From contig JAJRAK010000001.1 of assembly GCA_028682895.1 (NCBI GenBank), positions 1-64,000 on the forward strand: a stretch of DNA of 64,000 bases, written 5' to 3'. The position numbers and the translations under genes were made by a program. This document shows positions 55,934 through 64,000 of the stretch, one piece after another (the stretch's first letter is position 1; each line of letters starts with the position of its first letter). The notes beneath the pieces are model-generated. The model saw nothing but the letters and a program-made list of their open reading frames with translations. It did no database searches and was not told the origin of the DNA. Source of the DNA: Methanomassiliicoccales archaeon (GTDB lineage Archaea > Thermoplasmatota > Thermoplasmata > Methanomassiliicoccales > UBA472).

Positions 55934-56001
55934 GGTAAAATATCGACCTCTGCGTTCAATGCCAGCTATATGATTTTTCTGGTGTGAGATGGACCAACGT
56001 A

Positions 56002-56007
56002 TTTATA
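56002..56007 (+). promoter_or_regulatory. TATA box for aglB
   Basis: TTTATA predicts a start near 56031, which rules out the in-frame TTG at 56024 and leaves a ~23-nt leader containing GGAG before the ATG at 56054. Confidence 0.6.
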
Positions 56008-56053
56008 CGGGGTCCGATATCAGTTGATAATCACCCCAGAGGAGATTCTACTG

Positions 56054-59000
56054 ATGGCAACGAAACAGGAGGGGTCCAGTCTCCCCACTGATAAGCAGCG
56101 CTCTCTCTCGTTGTCCAATTTCTCTCGGTCCCTAAAAGGTTCTTGGGTTGGCAGAAATTGGCAGACAGTGCTGATATTGGCGATGTTCGTGCTCCTGGCC
56201 CTATTTGTCAGGAGCTATTACGCATACTCCGTATCCGTTGATAACGATTACCTGCTGTCGGGAGGCTCCGACTCATACTACCATCTGAGGGTAATCAACT
56301 ACGTGGTTGATACTGGGGATCAACTGCTGTATGACAACATGCTGTATTATCCGACGGGCATGATGAACCCTCGACCTCCACTGTATGACTGGTCAGTGGC
56401 AGTCTCAGGTATGTTCGCTCAGTCGGTCACAGGATGTGACATCGACGATGCGATCGGCATGTCATTGGTGTTCTCCACCGCCATATGGGGAGCGTTAACT
56501 GTCATTCCGGTCTACCTCATCGGTAACGCCGCGTTCGGCAGGAAAGCAGGATTGCTGTCCGCCTTCCTGTTCGCCATCATGGCCGGGCACATCGAGCGCA
56601 GCGTACTGTCCAACGCAGACCATGACTCCATGGTGCTGTTCTTCGTCGTGTTCGTGTTCTACTTCCTGCTGCGTTCATTGCAGACCATCAACGGTACCAA
56701 TTGGGTCTCGAAGTGGAGGGACCGTAAAGACATATCATCCGGACTGAAAGGGTATCTGGGCACGAACCAGCTTTCGCTCGTATACGCTGCATTAGGCGGA
56801 TTGTGCATGGCGGCCGTTTCCATGATATGGACCGGTTATACATACCTCCTGATCATCATAGTCGTCTATCTGGGCGTGCAGCTGCTGGTGGACCGTTTCC
56901 GCAATGTCGACTCGATGGGTGTCACACTATCGGTCACTTTGCTTCTCGGCTTATCCTTCCTGCTCACGCTCCCAGTTTATCTGAACATGGAGATTTGGAC
57001 TACATGGTACGACGTGCCGCTCTACATCTTCCTGGTCGCTGCGATCATAGGCATCATGTTCACGGTCACCCGAAACTACCCGTGGACGCTGGTCCTGCCG
57101 GTGTTCGCCGTTATAGGCATAATTGCCGCTGTCGTTCTCTCGGTGGTCTATCCGACCCTATTAGAGGCAATCGCCAGCGGGCAGGGATACCTGGTCAAGA
57201 GCAAGATGTATTCCACTATCTCCGAGGCGCAGGCGCCGGAGTTCTCGACCTTGGCCATGTCATTCGGTATGGTCACGTTCTGGTTATCGCTCATCGGCGT
57301 AGGCTGGGCGGCGATCAAGATCCCGAAGAACCTCAGCCCCTACTTCATATTCGTAGTGGTCTGGTCCGCAGTGGCCATCTACATGGCATCTTCCGCGGCC
57401 AGGTTCCTGTTCAACGCCTCTCCCGCCTTCGCCATCACGGCAGGCTGGATACTGGCCTATGTCATCGACCGTCTAAACTTTAATGAGATGATCCAGAACC
57501 TGCGCGGTGACCACGGCGGCGTATGGAAGACCATACGTCACTCTGTGAAGCTGAAGCACGTGGTCGGCACGTTGTTCCTGGTGTTCATGGTGCTAACGCC
57601 GAACGTCTATTACGCTCTGGACGCGAGCATACCGTCGAACGTCAAGAACGAGTACGACCTGGAGATATACTCTGGCATGCCCGGCTTCCTTCAGGCGGCC
57701 GATTACGACACTGCTAATGGGAGCAGCTATTATCTAGGCGCTTTCAACTTCGGCGTGACCACGTCCGATGAGTATACGGCCGATGCATACGATTGGTTGT
57801 CCGAACAAGATGCGGACATCCTTGAAGAGACGGACCGCCCAGCATATCTGTCATGGTGGGACTACGGGTTCGAGGCCATCAACGAAGGCGGACACCCCGC
57901 TGTGGCCGATAACTTCCAGAACGGATACCAGTTCGTGGCCACATATCTCCTGACACAGACCGAGGAGGGTGCAGTGGCGTTGCTCATCACCCGATGCGCC
58001 GAGTCAGCCCTCACCGAGGACGGGACCACCCACACCCAGCTCGTGGCCGCTTTGGAATCGTATGGTGTGGATTCCGACAAACTGACCGACATCGTAGAGA
58101 ATCCCAGTGATTACATCGATGTCATCCTGTCCGATCCGGACACCTATGGTGAATACAGCGATGACCTTTCAAGGGCATGCGCCAAGTACATCGCGGCCAG
58201 GGAGTATCTCGAGGACACCTTGAGCATGGACCAGCTGACCGCCCTCTATAACGATGTGCGTGAGATAACCGGCTACGACATCGGTTACATATCGGTCGAC
58301 AGCCAGCTGTTCCCGTTCTCGGCTACGGACTCCAACATCTTCTATGCCGTCGCCAAGTTGGGCGACTACATCATGGACGACAACGGCATCCCGACCCAGT
58401 TCTACAACATCTTGGCCGTCGACTACTACGGCAACGAGATAGAGCTGGACGAGGTGACCTCGGACGACGTCATCGTGGATTACGCGATCTACTACACCGA
58501 GGCCTTCTACGACACCATGATCTACAAGTACCTCATGGGATACGGGCCGACCGATGTTGGTTACGATGATCTACAGAGCCTGCCCGGGATATCCGGCGAT
58601 CTGGAGGACTCATACTCCATGCAGTGCTGGAACATGACCAACTATCGCGTTGTGTACCGGACGGCCTATTACAACCCATACTCCAGCGATGACGTGGCCA
58701 ACCACACCGACGCATGGGTCGCAGTCTCCTACGAGGAAGCTGTATCGCTCTATAACAAGATCAGCGCCGGGACCATAACCGGCACCGTCGACCTTTCCTC
58801 GGCCAGCCTCGAGGCGGGCGTGGTCATAGTGCAATACTATGACGGCGCAATAGTGTCAGGTACGGCCACGGACGGGGACGGCAATCCCATAGCTGATGCC
58901 TGGGTGACCATATACGACGAGTACGGTATCCCGCATCAGGTCACACAGACCGATTCCGACGGCTATTATACGCTGCTGGCGCCTTTCGGCAACTGCACCG

Positions 59001-62000
59001 TGGTCTTCTCCTATGGAGACCTGGACTCTCTCACGCTGTCCGGTACGGAGCTCTACTCCGAGGTCATCTACGTGACATATGACCAGGCAATGCGCGAGGA
59101 GGTCGATTCAGACAAGGATGGTCAGCTGGACTATTACATCGACCTTGACGTCATCATCACCGTCGGCACCCTGGACGGGAACGTCTATATCGATATCGAC
59201 GGTGACGAGGCGTACACCTCGGACACCGATGAGGCGCTCGCAGGGGCGATCGTGACTTTCGAGAACGAGACGACCGGGTACAGCATCTCGACCGTCACCG
59301 ACTCCGATGGCTATTACGTGCTAGATGGCGTCAACCCCATGGGAGGCAACCTATCCGTGGAGTATGAAGGTCATTACTTCGGCAGCGAGGCAGCGACCTC
59401 CGAGCTGGATACCACCACGACCACCGACCTCATCTGTGAGCCGGCATCGGTCAGCGGGACAATAACCCTGGAGGACGGCACGGTCGCCGATGAGGTCACG
59501 ATATACCTGCTCGACCAGGCCAATAACGAGATATCGGAGACGACCACCGACACCTCTGGAGAGTACTCCTTCGAAGGTCTGCTCCCGGGAAATTACACCG
59601 TCCAGACGGACGATGGCACGGTATTTGTCGATTCCGTCGTGCAACTGGACGCGGGCGATGAGACCGACCTTGATCTGGTAATGTACGAGTCCATGCGCCT
59701 CTCTGGCACCGTGACCTACGACGGTGAGTACGTGGCGAACGCATTGATTGGCATAACCACTGATTATGGAACAACATGGGTCATGAGCGACTCCCGCGGA
59801 AGATACTCCGTGGTCGTTCCCCAAGGTGACATATCCTTCTACGCCACGGCCACCGTCGATGGCGTGGAGACAGTGTTCTTCACGGTGATATCGGCCACCG
59901 ACAGCAGGACATTGAACGTCCAGCTCAGTGATGGTGTGGTGCTGACCGGCACGGTGAAGTCCGGTACCAGCGTATCCAGCAACGCCACCGTATATATTCA
60001 GTCGCGCAACACCGACGCCATATACACTGCTGTTACAAATTCCACCGGGGTCTTCCGTGTGGTGCTGCCGGCCGACCTGTACTTCGTGTACATATACGAT
60101 GACACGCGCTCTTACTGGGGAGACGTATACTTCAGCGATTCGACGGCCATGACCTTCAATCTGGTCAGCTCATACACGGTCTACGGTTCCGCCTGGTATG
60201 ACGCTGATGGGGACGGGGCTACCGGCTCCGGGGAATATCTGAACGGTGTGCTGGTGACCATAAGTGACAACAGCGGCCGTTCGGTGACCATCAGCACCGA
60301 CTCCTCGGGTGACTACTCCTTCCTTCTGGTCTCAGGCAAGTCATATACCCTGACCGCGACCAAGGACGGATACGATACAATAACCAAGACATACTCATCG
60401 CTCGATACCAGTGTCAACACGGACCTGGAGATGATTGCTGAGGAGGTGACGGTCACCGGGACAACATCCAACGGGCTCTCGGGAATGACCGTAAGCTTCA
60501 CCGCTGTGGACGACACCGCCGCCATCACTAAGACGGTCGTCACCACCACCGGAGGCGCGTTCACCGTCAAGCTCTCACCGGGCGATTACACAGTGACCGT
60601 TGATCAGAACGTCACCACCGGGAGCGCCTTGGTGAAATACCAGACGCTGAGCGACATCGATCTGACCATCTCCGTTGGCGAGGAGGTCGACGAGATGAGC
60701 ATAGATGTGGTGGTGAGATATTTGGTCAGCGGAACGGTCAGCCCCGCCGGCACCATAACCATGGTGTTCGATGGGACCGATACGGAGACACTGACAGTAT
60801 CCAGCACCTATTCCGTGTATCTGCAGGAAGGGACATACTCCCTTTACGTCAAGGTAGTGACCGGTACCCTGCGCTATGCCGACCTGTCCCAGGTGGATGT
60901 GAGCGGAGCGATGTCACTTGACGTATCTGCGGCATCTGCAGTGCAGACCATAATCACCGCCGAGTTCCCTGACACAGTACTGGAGTCCGTGAACTTGTCC
61001 ATCGAGAGCGACGGTGCCTATTACAACGTCACCACCTCGTCCGCTGGACTGACATCGGTATATCTGCCTGCTGGAACGTACAATGCCTCGATAGTCCATT
61101 ATACAACAGCTACGATCGACACGTTGGAAAAGTACGTGGTATACACAGGCAACTACACCTTCACCGTGGCCTCCACCATCAAGAGCATCGTAATATCGCT
61201 CGATCGGGCACTGGACAACGCCACCGTGCAGGGTACGATATACAGTTCCGGCACGGCCACCCCGTCCACCCTGGTGTTCCAGGCGGTATCCGAGACGGCC
61301 ATCGACCTGACGGTCGATGTCTCCACCGGGATGTACTCTGTGGAACTGGCCCCGGGCAACTATACCGTCTACGCGCTTAGCTCGGACAAGACCAAGGTCT
61401 ACCTGGGTATATTGGTGATCGAGGACGCTGGGACGTACTATGACAACATAACCCTGGTCCAGGCGTACCGTCTGTCCGGTTCGACATACGCCGACGATGA
61501 AGGCGTCAGCGCCTCCATCTCTATCAGCGGGGACGATGTGGAATATTATAATATCACGAGCAGCGGCAGCGGAAAGTATAATGTTTACCTGCCCGCTGGA
61601 ACGTACACCTTGGCGGCCGAGGCCCAGCTGGTCGAGGCAAGTCTCAATACGACATATTCCGCTGAGGTCAGCGTCGAGGTCGAGGCGAGCACCAGCAAGG
61701 GAATATCTCTAGAGAAGGAGACCACGCTGGGGGTCGAGGTCGCATGGGACGACGGTCAGCAGACATGGCTTAGCGCGAACGAGACCGCTGTCTATACCAT
61801 CCGGATAACCAACCAGGGCAACGTGGAGGACACCTACACCATAACTGCCTCCGGCACTGACTGGACGGTCGAGCTTTCGGAGAGCGAGGTGACCATCGGC
61901 TACGGTAGTGAGTACACCAAGACCGTGACCGTCTACATCACTGCGAGCAGCTCAACGCTGGTGGACCACAGCACGGTAACAGTGACGGTCACATCCACCA

Positions 62001-62566
62001 CCGACACCACGATCACTGACTATGTCAACCTGGACGCTAACGTTACCGCGTCCTACTCTGTATCCATGACCTATTCCGATGGAGAGGACACCGACGGCAC
62101 CAGCTACGTTTACAACCTCGAGATCTCCAACGATGGTAATGCCGACGACACCTACACCGTGACCATCGGCAACCTGGAAGAGCTCGAGGCTCTGGGCTGG
62201 GAGGTCAAACTGGTCAATGATGATGGGGACCTGGTGGACAGCCTGAGCATCGATGTTGAGGCGGCCGATTCCGGTGAGTTCCAAATATCATTGGTATCTC
62301 TCAGGGACAACCCCGACACCACCATCAGCGTGCTGCTGGTGGCCGAGTCCGAAGGGGACGAGTACGTCGTTGCCACCATGGAGATGGAGCCTGAGTTCGC
62401 CGGCATAAGCGTGGACGACGGGCTGTCGATCACCGGCGATGATATAGCGAACAGCTCACCAGAGATCGATGATTATACCATCGTTCTGATGTGTGTGATG
62501 TTGACCTTCGTGGCCGTGCTTCTAGCCGTCACGATCAAGAAGGGGGTGTTCTCACGAAGAAAGTGA
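56054..62566 (+). CDS. aglB: Giant oligosaccharyltransferase AglB with beta-sandwich stalk
   Basis: The catalytic subunit of archaeal N-glycosylation, moving glycan from dolichol phosphate to Asn-x-Ser/Thr. From the ATG at 56054 (GGAG at -9) it is 2170 residues, more than double the usual size. The N-terminal ~530 residues are multi-span membrane, with catalytic Asp73 (SGGSDSYYHLR) and Asp189/Asp191 (ADHDS). WWDYG lies at 601-605. A family-typical beta domain begins near 930. From about 1038 to 1890 about ten 80-90-residue carboxypeptidase-regulatory/CNA-B-like units follow, then two NEW3-like domains (about 1890-2130) and a C-terminal membrane anchor (about 2143-2165, then KKGVFSRRK). Many sequons in the stalk. 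Confidence 0.93.
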   Translation: MATKQEGSSLPTDKQRSLSLSNFSRSLKGSWVGRNWQTVLILAMFVLLALFVRSYYAYSVSVDNDYLLSGGSDSYYHLRVINYVVDTGDQLLYDNMLYYPTGMMNPRPPLYDWSVAVSGMFAQSVTGCDIDDAIGMSLVFSTAIWGALTVIPVYLIGNAAFGRKAGLLSAFLFAIMAGHIERSVLSNADHDSMVLFFVVFVFYFLLRSLQTINGTNWVSKWRDRKDISSGLKGYLGTNQLSLVYAALGGLCMAAVSMIWTGYTYLLIIIVVYLGVQLLVDRFRNVDSMGVTLSVTLLLGLSFLLTLPVYLNMEIWTTWYDVPLYIFLVAAIIGIMFTVTRNYPWTLVLPVFAVIGIIAAVVLSVVYPTLLEAIASGQGYLVKSKMYSTISEAQAPEFSTLAMSFGMVTFWLSLIGVGWAAIKIPKNLSPYFIFVVVWSAVAIYMASSAARFLFNASPAFAITAGWILAYVIDRLNFNEMIQNLRGDHGGVWKTIRHSVKLKHVVGTLFLVFMVLTPNVYYALDASIPSNVKNEYDLEIYSGMPGFLQAADYDTANGSSYYLGAFNFGVTTSDEYTADAYDWLSEQDADILEETDRPAYLSWWDYGFEAINEGGHPAVADNFQNGYQFVATYLLTQTEEGAVALLITRCAESALTEDGTTHTQLVAALESYGVDSDKLTDIVENPSDYIDVILSDPDTYGEYSDDLSRACAKYIAAREYLEDTLSMDQLTALYNDVREITGYDIGYISVDSQLFPFSATDSNIFYAVAKLGDYIMDDNGIPTQFYNILAVDYYGNEIELDEVTSDDVIVDYAIYYTEAFYDTMIYKYLMGYGPTDVGYDDLQSLPGISGDLEDSYSMQCWNMTNYRVVYRTAYYNPYSSDDVANHTDAWVAVSYEEAVSLYNKISAGTITGTVDLSSASLEAGVVIVQYYDGAIVSGTATDGDGNPIADAWVTIYDEYGIPHQVTQTDSDGYYTLLAPFGNCTVVFSYGDLDSLTLSGTELYSEVIYVTYDQAMREEVDSDKDGQLDYYIDLDVIITVGTLDGNVYIDIDGDEAYTSDTDEALAGAIVTFENETTGYSISTVTDSDGYYVLDGVNPMGGNLSVEYEGHYFGSEAATSELDTTTTTDLICEPASVSGTITLEDGTVADEVTIYLLDQANNEISETTTDTSGEYSFEGLLPGNYTVQTDDGTVFVDSVVQLDAGDETDLDLVMYESMRLSGTVTYDGEYVANALIGITTDYGTTWVMSDSRGRYSVVVPQGDISFYATATVDGVETVFFTVISATDSRTLNVQLSDGVVLTGTVKSGTSVSSNATVYIQSRNTDAIYTAVTNSTGVFRVVLPADLYFVYIYDDTRSYWGDVYFSDSTAMTFNLVSSYTVYGSAWYDADGDGATGSGEYLNGVLVTISDNSGRSVTISTDSSGDYSFLLVSGKSYTLTATKDGYDTITKTYSSLDTSVNTDLEMIAEEVTVTGTTSNGLSGMTVSFTAVDDTAAITKTVVTTTGGAFTVKLSPGDYTVTVDQNVTTGSALVKYQTLSDIDLTISVGEEVDEMSIDVVVRYLVSGTVSPAGTITMVFDGTDTETLTVSSTYSVYLQEGTYSLYVKVVTGTLRYADLSQVDVSGAMSLDVSAASAVQTIITAEFPDTVLESVNLSIESDGAYYNVTTSSAGLTSVYLPAGTYNASIVHYTTATIDTLEKYVVYTGNYTFTVASTIKSIVISLDRALDNATVQGTIYSSGTATPSTLVFQAVSETAIDLTVDVSTGMYSVELAPGNYTVYALSSDKTKVYLGILVIEDAGTYYDNITLVQAYRLSGSTYADDEGVSASISISGDDVEYYNITSSGSGKYNVYLPAGTYTLAAEAQLVEASLNTTYSAEVSVEVEASTSKGISLEKETTLGVEVAWDDGQQTWLSANETAVYTIRITNQGNVEDTYTITASGTDWTVELSESEVTIGYGSEYTKTVTVYITASSSTLVDHSTVTVTVTSTTDTTITDYVNLDANVTASYSVSMTYSDGEDTDGTSYVYNLEISNDGNADDTYTVTIGNLEELEALGWEVKLVNDDGDLVDSLSIDVEAADSGEFQISLVSLRDNPDTTISVLLVAESEGDEYVVATMEMEPEFAGISVDDGLSITGDDIANSSPEIDDYTIVLMCVMLTFVAVLLAVTIKKGVFSRRK

Positions 62567-63333
62567 TAATACTGTTGCTGACGACATTCCTACTGCTCGG
62601 TGCCTTGCCACTGGTACAGGCCGATGACTACAATCCGCTGTACGCTAACCTTGATGGTGACATGCTGGTCTCCACCGAAGGGACTGTGATGTACACGCTA
62701 ACCATGGTCGGAGGGCCGGCCGAGGACAGCGATGGTAATTATACCTATGAGGCCGAACTAAGCGGTGATGACGTGTCCGACGCAGAAATAGACGATTCGA
62801 GCGGTGAATCGGCCGATTCAGGAATATTCACCTTCAACGTCACTGCGCCATCTGTGGCCCAGACCTTCTACATAGTTGTCAACTGCACCTCGTACAACGA
62901 TGATGTGACGCTCTACTCGAACATAACCTTCAAGGTGATTGCTGTGGAGCCAGTTGTGATAACTGCGACGATAACCAATAACGGTGAGGTCTCCGCGACC
63001 GGGATCCCTCTGGTCCTGCAGCTCTATGAGGACGATGAATGGGTCACTCTCTACAATACCACCATAGACCTCGATGCCGAAGGTTCGTATAACTTCTCGT
63101 ATAACTGGACCGTAGAAAACCTTGAATCCGGGGAGTACCGGTTCAGGTTGATACTCGACGAGAACAATACTGTGGTCACCTTCGAGGGCGGTGGAAGCGT
63201 CTACGAGAAGACCGTATACTACGACGTCTCGGGATATGATTGGATGAACACCTTGTTCTGGGTGCTGATCATTGCCTTGGCCATTGTGACGTTCTTCGTC
63301 TGGATACGCCCGGACAAGAAGAGGAAAAAGTAG
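62563..63333 (+). CDS. Secreted, membrane-anchored partner protein of AglB
   Basis: 256 residues from a GTG that overlaps the aglB stop (GTGA). A signal peptide (about 1-20, VIILLLTTFLLLGALPLVQA), a glycosylation-rich ectodomain (sequons NYT, NVT, NCT, NIT, NTT, NFS, NWT, NNT) with a CARDB-like strand pattern (VVITATITNNGEVSATGIPLVLQL), and a C-terminal membrane helix followed by KKRKK. The layout copies the C-terminal end of AglB. Function unknown; the tight overlap suggests joint synthesis. Confidence 0.75.
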   Translation: MIILLLTTFLLLGALPLVQADDYNPLYANLDGDMLVSTEGTVMYTLTMVGGPAEDSDGNYTYEAELSGDDVSDAEIDDSSGESADSGIFTFNVTAPSVAQTFYIVVNCTSYNDDVTLYSNITFKVIAVEPVVITATITNNGEVSATGIPLVLQLYEDDEWVTLYNTTIDLDAEGSYNFSYNWTVENLESGEYRFRLILDENNTVVTFEGGGSVYEKTVYYDVSGYDWMNTLFWVLIIALAIVTFFVWIRPDKKRKK

Positions 63334-63346
63334 TCAAAACCTTAAA

Positions 63347-63377
63347 GCGGCCCGATGGCCGCCATAAAAATATTTTT
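63347..63377 (+). terminator. Terminator hairpin after aglB operon
   Basis: GCGGCC-CGAT-GGCCGC hairpin (63347-63362) followed by an A/T tract with seven T (63371-63377), in the gap between convergent genes. Confidence 0.6.
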
Positions 63378-63995
63378 TTACAGTTTTTTCTCCAGCTCTG
63401 ACATGCGGGCGCTAAGCCTCTCTCCGGAGACGGCCACGGCCACGTCCCCCCTGGTCTTTTCCAGGACGGACCGGGCGATGTCCTGCTTCCTTCTGATGGA
63501 GATTATCGCATCAGGGTAGTCGAAGCGCATGATGACCAGGAACATCTCCTCCATCGTGTCCAGGTGCCGTTCCGCGGTAGCGGTGTCGCCCCGGCGCAAG
63601 GCCTCCAACGAGAACCGCCTGAGCTCACCGATGGTGTCGGCCATGCCCATGAGGTATGCTGTCCCCGGCATGCCCAGCTGGTCCGGCGTCGGCAGTTCAT
63701 GTCCTTTCACGATAGCGGTCAATATGGCCGCCTCGGCCACTTCCTGCAGGGCGTCCTGCACGATGCCCGAATGCCAGATGTCGACATGCTCCGAGAGCAC
63801 GCTCTTCAGCTTGTGGGACTCATCGATGGCCTCCATCAGCATCGCTTCGCCGTCCTGACCTTTATGCATGCCGTGGACCACGCTGCTGGACATGCGTATG
63901 AGCGCCCTGGAGGACTTGATGGCGATCTCGCGCACCTCGTCCTTCTCATCTAAGGAGCCCTGTATCCTCTGGGCGATAAGCTCCAGGTTGTGCAT
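63378..63995 (-). CDS. Translin-family protein
   Basis: 205 residues, all-helical: IAQRIQGSLDEKDEVREIAIKSSRALIRMSSSVVHG, then VQDALQEVAEAAILTAIV and GTAYLMGMADTIGELRRFSLEALRRGD. These are translin/TRAX hallmarks (single-strand RNA binding, RNase in the TRAX branch). The start lies 5 nt from the window edge, so its promoter cannot be seen. Confidence 0.85.
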   Translation of the reverse strand: MHNLELIAQRIQGSLDEKDEVREIAIKSSRALIRMSSSVVHGMHKGQDGEAMLMEAIDESHKLKSVLSEHVDIWHSGIVQDALQEVAEAAILTAIVKGHELPTPDQLGMPGTAYLMGMADTIGELRRFSLEALRRGDTATAERHLDTMEEMFLVIMRFDYPDAIISIRRKQDIARSVLEKTRGDVAVAVSGERLSARMSELEKKL

Positions 63996-64000
63996 ATCAG

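Noticed and set aside
58846-61700. DNA-level tandem repeats in the aglB stalk
   Set aside because: The units are similar only at protein fold level; no long identical nucleotide blocks are visible, so this is not a satellite-type repeat or an assembly artefact by eye.

Overview
The window is archaeal and most likely comes from a member of the Thermoplasmatota (Methanomassiliicoccales-like lineages fit best). It carries TBP, TFB, Spt5, an RNA polymerase with unsplit rpoB and split rpoA, archaeal L10/L12, aEF1B, Cdc6/Orc1, the large primase subunit, a two-subunit GMP synthase, archaeal phosphopantothenate synthetase, an AglB oligosaccharyltransferase and EndA. Base composition is GC-rich, except for an AT-rich island near 19.5-20.6 kb and some AT-rich promoters. 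TATA boxes often sit about 27 bp before a start codon, so leaderless mRNAs look common. Genes inside operons usually carry GGAG/GAGG-type ribosome binding sites and 4-nt overlaps. No methanogenesis gene is present, so the lineage is inferred from gene content only.

Layout. 0-7 kb: an ArsR-type regulator (cut by the window edge), endA, a zinc-ribbon/TPR membrane protein, the gar1-tfb pair, then a phosphopantothenate synthetase / adenosylhomocysteinase / PfkB kinase operon. 7-15 kb: purE, both GMP synthase subunits, riboflavin and RNA-processing genes, a PAC2-family protein and rtcA. 15-21 kb: a CPA2 antiporter, a TerC-family transporter, a methyltransferase, and an AT-rich island holding a probable antitoxin/GNAT-toxin pair whose toxin lacks an ordinary start codon. 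21-28.5 kb: tRNA-Gly, small regulators, two acetyltransferases, asnS, a peptidase, gcvT, cdc6 and a Nif3-like gene. 28.6-33.5 kb: L12, L10, L1, L11, Spt5, SecE and ftsZ.

33.5-38.6 kb is a cell-division neighbourhood. It has two FtsZ1-type genes separated by a small XRE regulator preceded by four operator-like repeats at an exact 21-bp period. TBP follows, and then a tandem ribbon-helix-helix protein in an operon with an FtsZ2-type gene, with a double palindrome at its promoter. This resembles the haloarchaeal cdrS-ftsZ2 operon.

38.6-45 kb: trmJ, truA, an adenylate kinase, a CDP-alcohol transferase, priL, a radical SAM protein, aEF1B with a zinc ribbon, a structured non-coding element, and a tRNA-Lys(UUU) interrupted by two introns (D-loop and T-loop). 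45-54 kb: rpoH-rpoB-rpoA1-rpoA2-rpl30e-nusA, with unusual domains in RpoB and RpoA2 and without the usual rps12-rps7-EF2 continuation. 54-64 kb: a radical SAM protein, pyrF, a 2170-residue AglB with a long beta-sandwich stalk, a small secreted partner and a translin-like gene.

The observations I would follow first are the cell-division regulators with their operator arrays, the doubly interrupted tRNA-Lys, the giant AglB with its partner, the frame-shifted antitoxin/toxin pair, and the extra domains in RpoB, RpoA2 and Spt5.
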